A stretch of 32,344 bases of DNA from an uncultured Oscillochloris sp. (lineage in GTDB: Bacteria; Chloroflexota; Chloroflexia; Chloroflexales; Chloroflexaceae), in assembly GCA_903920315.1 (NCBI GenBank), contig CAIXLU010000400.1:1-32344 (forward strand). Reading direction: 5' to 3'. Shown in pieces: positions 25,998-32,344 of this stretch. Numbering within the stretch: position 1 is the stretch's first letter; every line of letters starts with the position of its first letter. Position numbers and translations under genes: made by a program. The notes beneath the pieces are model-generated. The model had not been told where the DNA came from. It saw only the letters and a program-made list of their open reading frames with translations, and did no database searches.

Positions 25998-28418
25998 CTA
26001 AGATGCTTTAGACCGCTTCCATGCCGCGCTGATGGCGCTGTCGCGGTGTTGCTCTGGTTCCGTAACTTCGCCGTTTGGCCCAATGCCGTGCCAGTGGATG
26101 CCGTAGGCCGTTCGATTGCCCTTATGGTCACATTTCTCTAGGCGGTAGCCTGCGGGGAGTTCATCAGAACCCGATCCACCCCGATCCAGCCTGCCCGAAG
26201 GCTGGATCGCGTCTATATGCCGTGATCCAGCCGAACCACCCGATCCAGCCAATTCTGAAGACTCTGAGAGGCATGCGGAATCTACCCCCATGTCAGGTTC
26301 CGCAGACTGATTCCGTAATGTTGCCTTTGAGGGTGGATCGGGTGGATCAGAATTGATGTTTGATGCTTGCTGACGGGATGATCCAGCCATTGGGGAAAGG
26401 GTGGATCGGGCTGGATCGGCTGGATCGGAATTGCGGGTTGCGATGCCTGCCCATGCCCGCTGAAATGTCCCGTAGTAGGCTTTTGCGGCCCGCCGGTCAG
26501 CTTTCTTCACCCCCGCACGAGTGAGCGCATCAGCAATGACCATTGCTGCGGCTTGGCTGTTATTGCCTACCGTGATGTTTTTGTCGCTCAGGTACACGGC
26601 GATCTCGCCACTGGTCATCATGTCGCTGTCGTTCCCGGTTAAAACGAAGTACATGTTGAGCCAGTCGTCCATTAAACCTGTGAGCTGGTGCTGCTCGGCG
26701 TTCGTTCGGTCACGGTATGTTGCTTCGTCGCCTGAGAGATTTCCGCGTTCGCCACGCTGGTAGCGGGCGACCGCCTCGGCCCACACCTGGCGCGGGTCGA
26801 GACGCTGGTAGCTCCAATCAATGCCGGTGAGAGTCAGCACGAGGTAGCGCCGATTGCCCGTTGGGTCGGGTAAAAAGCCGTTTCCGTTGGTGTTCACCGT
26901 GCCAATGAAGCTGGTCAGTACGGGCTTGGTCACATCGTGGCGTCCGTAGGCCCGCCGCGCTGTGACGCTCGATCTAGTCAGGAAGTGTTTCAATGCTGCA
27001 ACATCGTGTTTGCGGGTGGTGGCGTCCAGTTCGCCCGCTTCCCACACCAGCGTGCGGGTGAGCCTTAACAGACAGTCTTTGTCCTGCGGGCTGATGCTTT
27101 CTTCGCAGTAGACGCCGGTGAGCACCCCGCCAAGCCACTTGACGAAGGAGCTTTTGCCGATGCCCTGCGGCCCGTCAAGCACGATCATGGCGTTTTGCTC
27201 GGCGTTGAAGACGCGGCCTACCGCTCCGAGCAGCCACCGCAAGAGGTACACGTCTGCCGCCCGCCGCCGCCGGCCGTCAGCGTAGACGACGACTTCATCA
27301 TTCTTTGTCTGGAGGCACGCGCTGAGTCGGGCGATGTGTGCCGCTCCGTCCCACGTCAGCTCTGCCAATCCGTCGCGGATCGGTGCCCGTTCGTGTTGTT
27401 TGGCCTGGAGGGTGAGTGCATCGTCGAGGATGCCGATTGGCCCGAGATGCTGATCGCGCACGTTTGACCGTAGCAGCGCCCTGGTGATATCGCTCAGCAT
27501 CTCGCCGTTGATCGTGATTTCGTCGGTTTCCGTGTTCAGGACGCAGTGATAGCCTGCATCCATGAGGGATTTGGCCAGGGCGGCGGTAGGGCCAAGGGTC
27601 GAGGTGACTGGCGTGGCCAGGGTGAGCGGGGCGGGCGTATACTCCGGCGCGTCCACTATCAGGGCGTCTAGTTCTTCCAGGGTATGGCCTGCGTTGAGCC
27701 AGTCGCTTACGTCGCCTTTGGGGGGTAGACCGGGCAGTTCTACAACCTTAATGCTGGCGGCGATGCCTTCCAGACTGGTGGCTACGGTGACGGCGTGGGC
27801 CGCGCCGGGAGCGTCGTTGTCGGGAAGAATGACGACATGGGCACCATCGAGAACGGCGCTGTACTCGGTTCGCCACTTCCCGGCCCCGGCTACATTCGTG
27901 GTGGCGGTGAGGCCATAGAGCCTGAGCTGGTCCGCGTCTTTCTCGCCTTCCACAATGTAGATGGTTTCCTCAGCCGCTACGGCGGCGGCTACGTCGGGCA
28001 GCCGATACAGCACCCGCGTTACGCCATCCATTGACCAACTCCAGTCGCCATGCCCGTCGGGCACGCGCTGGGTGAAGTCTTTCTTCCGACCGTCACGCCC
28101 TGGCTCGTAGCGGCATGACTGGTAGAGGAGCGTCCCGTCCGCGTCTACGTAGTCGTATGTTGCCACCAGCGTGCGCGTGGTAGGCTTCGTTGTTGGCGTC
28201 CTGATGCCGAGTTTTTCGGCAAGCTGGTAGAGACTGCCCCGTTCGCCGCTCACAAAGTCTACAAATCCACCGTGCTCCGGCCCGGAAATCATCATGCTAA
28301 AGGCGTGCGAGTTGCTTCCGGGCCGCAGTGGGCTGTTGCTGGTGTAGCGCCCGCCCCCCTTGTCTTTAAGACTGTACGGTGCTAAGTGCGCTAACACTTG
28401 GTCTGCAGTGCTTGTCAC
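25998..28418 (-). CDS. Primase-helicase: TOPRIM primase fused to VapE-family P-loop helicase
   Basis: An 806-residue replication protein. Residues 1-75 resemble the primase N-terminal domain with the zinc Cys absent (SLKDKGGGRYTSNSPLRPGS...DFVSGERGSLYQLAEKLG). TOPRIM follows: E157 in VEGEKD and D200-N-D202 in LPDNDAPG. Residues about 330-640 are a VapE-type helicase with Walker A GPQGIGKS (Lys422) and LVWEAGELD as likely Walker B, then SFIGTVNTNGNGFLPDPTGNRR. A low-complexity linker (about 664-749) with repeated DP units joins a small basic C-terminal domain. It probably unwinds and primes the element's origin; the DNA encoding the linker is itself repeat-rich. Confidence 0.88.
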   Translation of the reverse strand: MTSTADQVLAHLAPYSLKDKGGGRYTSNSPLRPGSNSHAFSMMISGPEHGGFVDFVSGERGSLYQLAEKLGIRTPTTKPTTRTLVATYDYVDADGTLLYQSCRYEPGRDGRKKDFTQRVPDGHGDWSWSMDGVTRVLYRLPDVAAAVAAEETIYIVEGEKDADQLRLYGLTATTNVAGAGKWRTEYSAVLDGAHVVILPDNDAPGAAHAVTVATSLEGIAASIKVVELPGLPPKGDVSDWLNAGHTLEELDALIVDAPEYTPAPLTLATPVTSTLGPTAALAKSLMDAGYHCVLNTETDEITINGEMLSDITRALLRSNVRDQHLGPIGILDDALTLQAKQHERAPIRDGLAELTWDGAAHIARLSACLQTKNDEVVVYADGRRRRAADVYLLRWLLGAVGRVFNAEQNAMIVLDGPQGIGKSSFVKWLGGVLTGVYCEESISPQDKDCLLRLTRTLVWEAGELDATTRKHDVAALKHFLTRSSVTARRAYGRHDVTKPVLTSFIGTVNTNGNGFLPDPTGNRRYLVLTLTGIDWSYQRLDPRQVWAEAVARYQRGERGNLSGDEATYRDRTNAEQHQLTGLMDDWLNMYFVLTGNDSDMMTSGEIAVYLSDKNITVGNNSQAAAMVIADALTRAGVKKADRRAAKAYYGTFQRAWAGIATRNSDPADPARSTLSPMAGSSRQQASNINSDPPDPPSKATLRNQSAEPDMGVDSACLSESSELAGSGGSAGSRHIDAIQPSGRLDRGGSGSDELPAGYRLEKCDHKGNRTAYGIHWHGIGPNGEVTEPEQHRDSAISAAWKRSKAS
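26173..26426. repeat. Cluster of eleven GGATC/GATCC units inside the primase gene (iteron-like)
   Basis: Eleven ggatc or gatcc units occur at 26173, 26183, 26204, 26224, 26242, 26335, 26344, 26380, 26403, 26413 and 26422. Several are spaced 9-10 bases apart in the form tggatcgg. They sit in the region coding the flexible linker, as do the iterons in phage lambda O. They may be an origin, or simply a consequence of the DP-rich peptide. Confidence 0.6.
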
Positions 28419-28442
28419 GATGCGTGTCCTTGGGTGTAGTGG

Positions 28443-29150
28443 TTAGACGCAGGCGAGCGTTACCCCTACCCATGCGCGGGCACGCCCATTCGCGACGTTC
28501 CGCCGACCGGATTGCACCACTCCGGCGCGTTTCAGGATGACGGCGATGATCATTTGCTGCCCATGCAACGAGGCACCCAGGTCAATGCCCTGCGCGGAGA
28601 GGTGCGCGGCGATCTCGGTGGTGGTGAGGCGATCTGCACGGTGGTGGGTGATCACTAGCTGCGCGAGGATCTGCGTTTCGTCGTCTGCGGTCAGATCCAG
28701 GAGCCTGTGTGATTGGGCCTGTGCGCTCCGCATCCCCTCTAGCTTCGCCACCCGATACGCCAGCGCCTCCACCCGCGCCAGTGGCGCGGTGCCGTCGCCG
28801 CTGGCGACTTGCTGCGCCCGCTCCATCGCCCAGCGATTCCATTGCAAGTAGAACCGTGCGTCGAGGTAGTGCGCGTAGGCCGCTGCGATCTGCCAGTGAG
28901 CCCAGGTGCCACCGTTGCGGCCTTCGCGAGTGATCACGAAACTAGGCGAGATTTCGCCTAGTTTCGCCTCTTCTTCAGCGAGTGCCGCCAGCAATTCATT
29001 TGCCTGAACCTGACCTAACCATTTGTGAGGCGACTTGTGCGATGTACCCCCCGCCGCTTGGTGCATGGCATTCAAGTTCCACATTTGCGCGGCTGGGTCA
29101 AAGGCAACGTTATTGCCCCGGTATTCGAACGTTATCATTGTGGTAGTCAT
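28443..29150 (-). CDS. KilA-N domain protein
   Basis: The 235-residue protein has an N-terminal KilA-N domain (about residues 5-110): ITFEYRGNNVAFDPAAQMWN, LNAMHQAAG, HKWLGQVQANELL, VITREGRNGGTWAHWQIAAAYAHYLDARF. KilA-N proteins of phages bind DNA and often act as antirepressors or regulators. The C-terminal half (about 120-235) is a helical connector followed by a winged-helix-like region (TTTEIAAHLSAQGIDLGASLHGQQMI). The start overlaps the upstream small gene by four bases (ATGA). It lies just ahead of the primase in the leftward operon. Confidence 0.85.
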   Translation of the reverse strand: MTTTMITFEYRGNNVAFDPAAQMWNLNAMHQAAGGTSHKSPHKWLGQVQANELLAALAEEEAKLGEISPSFVITREGRNGGTWAHWQIAAAYAHYLDARFYLQWNRWAMERAQQVASGDGTAPLARVEALAYRVAKLEGMRSAQAQSHRLLDLTADDETQILAQLVITHHRADRLTTTEIAAHLSAQGIDLGASLHGQQMIIAVILKRAGVVQSGRRNVANGRARAWVGVTLACV

Positions 29151-29359
29151 TGGTTTGTTCCTCCCTTTGCATTAGGCTGCTTCTCCATCTCGCGTTCGGC
29201 ATCATCAGCCAGCCCACGGAGCAGTGACGGATAGCGAATCAACCATTGCACCGCTTTGGGGAAGTTCCCGCGAGTGTAGCGCAGCAGCGTATCATCTGAC
29301 AGTTCTTCTACCGCTTCAGGATTCTGCGCAAGCGCCGCACGGAATGATTGGGGTTTCAT
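29147..29359 (-). CDS. Small protein, first gene of the leftward element operon
   Basis: The product has 70 residues: MKPQSFRAALAQNPEAVEELSDDTLLRYTRGNFPKAVQW...., strongly helical and charged with no recognised domain. ATG 29359 follows AGGGAG. Its stop overlaps the KilA-N start by four bases, and it is the first gene after the consensus leftward promoter. Early position and small size suit a regulator or host-directed peptide, but no function can be assigned. Confidence 0.65.
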   Translation of the reverse strand: MKPQSFRAALAQNPEAVEELSDDTLLRYTRGNFPKAVQWLIRYPSLLRGLADDAEREMEKQPNAKGGTNQ

Positions 29360-29380
29360 AGTTTTAGCTCCCTATTAGAT

Positions 29381-29444
29381 TTACCGCAAATCTTCTGAGA
29401 TATTACCGCAAGAAATAACAGATGTCAACCGCAGTTTTGCGGTT
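29381..29444. promoter_or_regulatory. Divergent control region: leftward promoter and repressor operators
   Basis: On the minus strand, TTGACA (29428-29423) and TAATAT (29405-29400) are separated by 17 bases, a consensus promoter for the small protein/KilA-N/primase operon. Four copies of the half-site accgca or its complement surround it: ttaccgcaa at 29381-29389 and 29403-29411, and the palindrome aaccgca/tgcggtt at 29427-29444. One site overlaps the -10 and another the -35, the layout of a phage repressor control region. Confidence 0.82.
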
Positions 29445-29455
29445 AAAATAAGGCT

Positions 29456-29848
29456 ATGAGTATTGATGCTACAGGCGAATATATTCGGGTTCTGAGAGAA
29501 GCTCATAGAGTGAGCCGTAACGCTCTTGGGCAAAAAATCGGCACAGATCATTCGCTTATAGAGCGTATTGAAAAGGGGCAGACCGACACACGCGGTTCCC
29601 TACTGCTGAGGATCGTGCATACCCTTCAGGGCAGCCCCGATCAGCTCACCGAGTTGATGGTCAACCCCAACGCCACCCCAGAGGATGGTCGTCGGCTGGC
29701 AAGCGAATGGCTGAAAGCTGGGAGCGCACTGCACCTTGTTCGTCAGGATCTAGCAACCCTCATTGACGAACTAGCCGAAGATCCTGCACGATTTCAGAAG
29801 TGGCTTGGTTATGGTGAGCGGCTGGTTGAGGAGCGGACGAGGGGGTAG
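29456..29848 (+). CDS. XRE-family helix-turn-helix repressor
   Basis: The 130-residue protein has a Cro/CI-type HTH in its first 65 residues (YIRVLREAHRVSRNALGQKIGTDHSLIERIEKGQ), followed by a helical C-terminal part that may dimerise. It is transcribed rightward from the operator region shared with the leftward operon and is the likely repressor that keeps the element quiescent. TAAGG lies just before ATG 29456. No autoprotease (LexA-like) domain is present, so induction would need an antirepressor, a role the KilA-N protein could fill. Confidence 0.85.
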   Translation: MSIDATGEYIRVLREAHRVSRNALGQKIGTDHSLIERIEKGQTDTRGSLLLRIVHTLQGSPDQLTELMVNPNATPEDGRRLASEWLKAGSALHLVRQDLATLIDELAEDPARFQKWLGYGERLVEERTRG

Positions 29849-29896
29849 GGGGTGTGGTAGGGTGAAGGTGTAGGCAAAACCATATGGGAAGTCACG

Positions 29897-30163
29897 ATGC
29901 CTGTATTTATCTATTCGCGTCATGCTCAGGAAGAGTTAGTTCGTCGCGGCATCCCCAAAATGCTCGTTGATTCAGTGTTGAGTAACCCAGAACAGGTGGT
30001 GCCTGAGCAAGGTGGGCGAGTCACCTACCAATCACGTGTAGATTTCGGCGCAGGCCGCATCTTCTTGCTTCGCGTGATTGTTGTTGACCAGGTTGATCCG
30101 GCGGTTGTGGTAACGGTCTATCGCACCAGCAAAATCGAGAAATACTGGAGGAATACGCCATGA
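29897..30163 (+). CDS. DUF4258 protein (putative toxin of a TA-like pair)
   Basis: This 88-residue protein matches the DUF4258 pattern: YSRHAQEELVRRGIPKMLVDSVLSNPEQVV, then a strand block ending VVVTVYRTSKIEKYW. The family resembles small RelE/BrnT-like nucleases and is usually encoded with DUF2283 proteins. The order here is the same; the stop overlaps the next start by four bases (ATGA). GGGAAG precedes the ATG. Toxicity is inferred from the family and context only. Confidence 0.75.
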   Translation: MPVFIYSRHAQEELVRRGIPKMLVDSVLSNPEQVVPEQGGRVTYQSRVDFGAGRIFLLRVIVVDQVDPAVVVTVYRTSKIEKYWRNTP

Positions 30164-30366
30164 AAGTAACCTATGATGCCGAGGTTGACATTCTGCGGAT
30201 CATCTTCACGAGTGTCGCGGTTGAGGAGAGCGATGAGGATCGGCCTGGGATCGTTATTGACTATGACAAGGATGGACAGATCGTGGGAATGGAGATCCTC
30301 AATGCCTCAAAGCGCACGGAAAACCCGTTCGCCGTTGAGTATGCAGTACTCGGTAAGGCTGCGTGA
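30160..30366 (+). CDS. DUF2283 protein (putative antitoxin partner)
   Basis: The 68-residue protein shows the DUF2283 motif: MKVTYDAEVDILRIIF, GIVIDYDKDGQIVGMEILNAS and the closing helix. These small beta-rich proteins are commonly the second gene beside DUF4258. It is translated from the four-base overlap with its partner. A regulatory or antitoxin role is inferred from pairing only. Confidence 0.78.
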   Translation: MKVTYDAEVDILRIIFTSVAVEESDEDRPGIVIDYDKDGQIVGMEILNASKRTENPFAVEYAVLGKAA

Positions 30367-30439
30367 CATCGAGGAGCGAGCGCGGGGGTAGGAGGGATAC
30401 GGAGTAAGGAAGCAACAGCAAGCGAAAGCGAGGATGAGT

Positions 30440-30772
30440 ATGCCAATCGAGCCGCAACCCGTTCCCCTGACACGAACACCAGATGGGGTGATCCGCATCA
30501 GTGGCACGCGGGTTCACCTAGAAACTGTAGTTCGTGCCTTCCAGGATGGTGCCTCGCCGGAGGAGATTGCGCAAGACTACCCGTTGACGCTGGCCAGCGT
30601 CTATGCGGTGATTGCCTACTACCTATGGCACCGAGAATCGGTTGATGCGTATATGGTTCAGCGCAGGACTGCGTACGAGGCCGTACGAGCAACATATGAG
30701 GCCCATACGAATCTTGTCGGTATCCGCGAACGACTCTCTGCACGAATCGCGGCCCAAGAGGATGCGGCATGA
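30440..30772 (+). CDS. DUF433 antitoxin-like DNA-binding protein
   Basis: This 110-residue protein contains DUF433: IRISGTRVHLETVVRAFQDGASPEEIAQDYPLTLASVYAVIAYYL, a winged HTH for autoregulation. It is regularly paired with DUF5615 proteins, as here. ATG 30440 fits the upstream GAGG with six-base spacing; ATG 30434 would have no spacing. The stop overlaps the next start by four bases (30769-30772), showing coupling. Confidence 0.82.
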   Translation: MPIEPQPVPLTRTPDGVIRISGTRVHLETVVRAFQDGASPEEIAQDYPLTLASVYAVIAYYLWHRESVDAYMVQRRTAYEAVRATYEAHTNLVGIRERLSARIAAQEDAA

Positions 30773-31119
30773 AGCTCTTAGCCGATGAGAATGTGCGCGG
30801 GGCTATCGTGCGTGGTTTGCTCCGTCGACGTCCTGACCTCGATCTGCTGCGTGTGCAGGACGTGGGTTTGCGCGAGGCCGATGATCCAACCGTGCTGGCC
30901 TGGGCTGCCCAAGAGGGCCGCGTTGTGCTTACTCAGGATGAGGAAACCCTGATCGGCTTTGCCTATGAGCGGGTAAGCGCTGGTCTCCCGATGCCCGGTG
31001 TGATCGAAGTTCGCCAGGATGTGCCGCTTGGGGTAGCGATTGCGGATCTCCTCATTCTCATCCTTGCAAGCCAACCCGGAGAATGGGAAGGCCAGGTGCT
31101 ATACATCCCATTGCGTTAA
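30769..31119 (+). CDS. DUF5615 PIN-like protein (toxin candidate)
   Basis: The 116-residue protein begins MKLLADENV and continues with DLLRVQDVGLREADDPTVLAWAAQEGRVVLTQDEETL, the signature of the PIN-like DUF5615 (Mut7-C-like) family. The acidic residues D6, E7 and the later TQDEE would form the metal site of a nuclease. It pairs with the upstream DUF433 gene. Activity has not been established for this family; a toxin role is inferred from arrangement. A terminator follows. Confidence 0.82.
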   Translation: MKLLADENVRGAIVRGLLRRRPDLDLLRVQDVGLREADDPTVLAWAAQEGRVVLTQDEETLIGFAYERVSAGLPMPGVIEVRQDVPLGVAIADLLILILASQPGEWEGQVLYIPLR

Positions 31120-31146
31120 GCTGCCCCCCAGCCCCTGCCCCACACC

Positions 31147-31170
31147 CCCCCACCGGCGGGGGCTTTTTTT
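31147..31170 (+). terminator. Intrinsic terminator after the DUF433/DUF5615 pair
   Basis: The stem ccccc (31147-31151) pairs with ggggg (31158-31162), followed by a run of seven T (31164-31170). It closes the rightward toxin-antitoxin transcripts. Confidence 0.8.
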
Positions 31171-31193
31171 GTGCCTTGACAATCTTCCACATG

Positions 31194-31229
31194 ACAACGC
31201 CCGCCTGGTTTCGACCAAGCGGGCGTTGT
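31194..31229. terminator. Hairpin between convergent toxin-antitoxin units
   Basis: Eleven-base perfect arms (acaacgcccgc at 31194-31204 and its complement at 31219-31229), with an inner tggt/acca pair, lie between the DUF5615 and XRE genes that converge. No U-run is adjacent; likely a transcript barrier for the leftward unit. Confidence 0.6.
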
Positions 31230-31253
31230 TGGCAGGGACGCACGAGGGATGCG

Positions 31254-31565
31254 TTACGCATCCCCGAGATCTTCAAACTGGATAATCCGCACCGGGGCGT
31301 GATCGGGGAAGCGGGCGATAATCTCCAGTGCGCCGCCCATCGCCTCAATGTACTCGCGCAGGGTGCTGATATACATATCTGCCTTACGCTCGATCTTCGA
31401 AACGGCGGCTTGGTTGACGTGCAGGGCCGCGCCCACCGCCCGCTGCGAGATCTCCCGCGCCTTCCGCATCTCGCGCAGCGTCAGCTCCTCGGCGATGAGG
31501 CGTGCGGCCCCCTCGTGAATCGCCTGCTGCCGATCCGGGGGCAGGGCGGCGATGAACTCGTCCAT
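31254..31565 (-). CDS. HigA-like XRE antitoxin or regulator
   Basis: From ATG 31565 (AAGGGG upstream) the protein has 103 residues: an N-terminal helical part MDEFIAALPPDRQQAIHEGA, LTLREMRKAREISQRAVGAALHVNQAAVSKIERKADM (HTH), and ISTLREYIEAMGGALEIIARFPD. This is the tail typical of antitoxins that accompany HigB/RelE toxins. No RelE-type gene is adjacent; the gene instead follows mazF by 67 bases in the same direction. A small palindrome (cgcacg-tgg-cgtgcg, 31579-31593) lies upstream of its ribosome site. Confidence 0.8.
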   Translation of the reverse strand: MDEFIAALPPDRQQAIHEGAARLIAEELTLREMRKAREISQRAVGAALHVNQAAVSKIERKADMYISTLREYIEAMGGALEIIARFPDHAPVRIIQFEDLGDA

Positions 31566-31632
31566 GTTAAGCCCCTTCCGCACGTGGCGTGCGTGGTTCC
31601 TCCCTCTGTCCATGTATTCCATCGAGGGATTG

Positions 31633-31980
31633 TTACAGCTCCAGCAGGATGCGCAGCCGATCTTCAACTTGGGCCATCGTCGCGGCAGAGAGGCTTCCCC
31701 ACGGGCGACTCCCTAATCGCTCACGGGCAATCGCACGCACCCCATCACAGAGCAGATAGGATTGCGCTGAGAGACCTCCCTCTGGTGGATCAACCGCGAC
31801 ATGCATGGGGATGCGCCGGGCGGTACGGGTAATGGGCACGACAATCACAATATCAGCCGGCCCGTGGTTAAAGATATTTGTGGAGACAATCAGCACTGGG
31901 CGCTCACCGGCCTGCTCGTGTCCGCGCACCGGGTTCAAGTTTGCTGTCCAGATCTCGCCACGTGAGGGTTGAATCGCCAT
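31633..31980 (-). CDS. mazF: MazF/PemK-type endoribonuclease toxin
   Basis: The 115-residue protein has the MazF fold: RGEIWTANLNPVRGHEQAGERPVLIVSTNIFN, VVPITRTARRIPMHVAVDPPEGGLSAQSYLLCDGVRAI and the C-terminal VEDRLRILLEL. The conserved Arg in 'RPVL' and the Thr/Ser region of the catalytic groove (ITRT) are present, so mRNA cleavage is likely. It begins three bases after the RHH gene stop, the coupled order antitoxin-toxin. Confidence 0.92.
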   Translation of the reverse strand: MAIQPSRGEIWTANLNPVRGHEQAGERPVLIVSTNIFNHGPADIVIVVPITRTARRIPMHVAVDPPEGGLSAQSYLLCDGVRAIARERLGSRPWGSLSAATMAQVEDRLRILLEL

Positions 31981-31983
31981 CGC

Positions 31984-32235
31984 TTATGCCCCCTCGGTGA
32001 GTCCATCCCCAACCGTCCCGTCCCAGATCGCACGCTCTTCTTGCTCCTCGGCCCACGCAGCAGGGTCGGCACGCAGCGCCGCATAGGCCGCGTTGGTTTC
32101 GTGCAAGAGCCGCTGGCGACGGTAGATCTCAACTGCCGCATCAACGAGATCGGTGATCGACTCCTGCTGACTCTGAGCCAGCAACGTCAAGATACGGTGG
32201 GTCTTTGCAGAGACCCGAATCGTTGTCGTACTCAT
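31984..32235 (-). CDS. Ribbon-helix-helix antitoxin of the MazF pair
   Basis: The 83-residue protein has an N-terminal RHH strand (MSTTTIRVSAKTHRILTLLA) and helices SQQESITDLVDAAVEIYRRQ, followed by a charged C-terminal tail (AEEQEERAIWDG) suited to binding MazF. AAGGAG precedes the ATG. A 30-base palindrome lies 32-61 bases upstream and is the probable autoregulation site. Confidence 0.88.
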   Translation of the reverse strand: MSTTTIRVSAKTHRILTLLAQSQQESITDLVDAAVEIYRRQRLLHETNAAYAALRADPAAWAEEQEERAIWDGTVGDGLTEGA

Positions 32236-32266
32236 CGGTATAGCTCCTTGCGCTCATAGGCGCGTG

Positions 32267-32296
32267 ATAAGTGTATACAATAATGTCTACACTTAT
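32267..32296. promoter_or_regulatory. Palindromic operator of the RHH-mazF operon
   Basis: The halves ataagtgtatac (32267-32278) and gtctacacttat (32285-32296) are inverted copies with one mismatch, with a six-base spacer. On the minus strand a TTGTTA-like -35 lies just before it and TATACA within it. The site would let the RHH protein cover the promoter. Confidence 0.75.
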
Positions 32297-32344
32297 GTAA
32301 CAAGTCTATCACGGCTGCGCTACCTGTCAATCCACCCCCCCCCC

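Larger units (their letters stand above)
24587..29850. mobile_element. Integrative element (satellite-like) at tRNA-Ala
   Basis: The block holds, right to left, a small protein, a KilA-N protein, a primase-helicase, an excisionase and an integrase, all on the minus strand and tightly spaced or overlapping, with a divergent XRE repressor at 29456. This is the early/lysogeny core of a phage satellite or cryptic prophage, without capsid, tail, portal or terminase genes. The left end is taken at the tRNA-Ala 3' end. I found no second copy of the tRNA 3' sequence in the window, so the right end is not fixed; the toxin-antitoxin island to 32344 may be cargo. Confidence 0.75.

Noticed and set aside
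31061-31080. Possible second attachment site (ttgcaagc, matching the tRNA-Ala anticodon arm)
   Set aside because: Only eight bases match and it lies inside the DUF5615 gene; a chance match.
32334-32344. Poly-C run at the window end
   Set aside because: It may be a contig-end or real homopolymer; nothing further can be read from it.

Overview
The window looks like chromosomal DNA of a GC-rich Chloroflexota bacterium, probably class Chloroflexia (the Chloroflexus/Roseiflexus/Oscillochloris side). This is inference. It rests on a bacterial prfB and zwf-opcA pair lying beside a mevalonate cluster with an archaeal-type HMG-CoA synthase and a DUF35 protein, on many short lipoprotein and membrane genes, and on intergenic DNA full of long inverted repeats and 7-bp tandem repeats. 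No 16S rRNA or other taxonomic marker is present.

Layout. 1-1190: the 3' end of a probable adenine-specific DNA methyltransferase, a VapBC-type pair whose PIN toxin is broken by an internal deletion, and a 215-bp nested inverted repeat. 1193-13988: housekeeping genes: argG; prfB (with its +1 frameshift) and a secreted metallopeptidase; a HIT hydrolase; a single-domain response regulator; zwf-opcA; a stress-type membrane protein; a membrane protein-LUD pair; acyl-CoA dehydrogenase; a tandem GNAT; a lipoprotein. 14142-19058: the mevalonate entry cluster: class II HMG-CoA reductase, archaeal-type HMG-CoA synthase, a thiolase homologue, a Yip1-like membrane protein and a DUF35 protein. 19234-24229: an LprG/LppX-like lipoprotein, a GPH-type MFS carrier, a methyltransferase bracketed by direct repeats, a beta-lactamase-fold lipoprotein and clpS. 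24337-24627: tRNA-Ile(GAT) and tRNA-Ala(TGC) behind a consensus promoter.

24587 to about 29850 is an integrative element next to tRNA-Ala: integrase, excisionase, primase-helicase (TOPRIM plus VapE), a KilA-N protein, a small protein, and a divergent XRE repressor separated from them by an operator region. No capsid, tail or packaging genes are visible, so it resembles a phage satellite or cryptic integrative element. 29897 to the end is an island of toxin-antitoxin-like modules: DUF4258/DUF2283, DUF433/DUF5615, and RHH-MazF followed by an XRE gene.

The most unusual signal is in the mevalonate cluster. The thiolase homologue lacks the nucleophilic Cys and both catalytic His motifs, and its DUF35 partner lacks all four zinc-ribbon Cys. 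In archaea, thiolase, HMG-CoA synthase and DUF35 form a complex that passes acetoacetyl-CoA along. Here the complex may persist with a catalytically dead thiolase acting as scaffold. Other points of note are GGATC-type repeats inside the primase gene that resemble an origin, the repressor/operator switch, and a family of unrelated 7-bp tandem arrays between genes.
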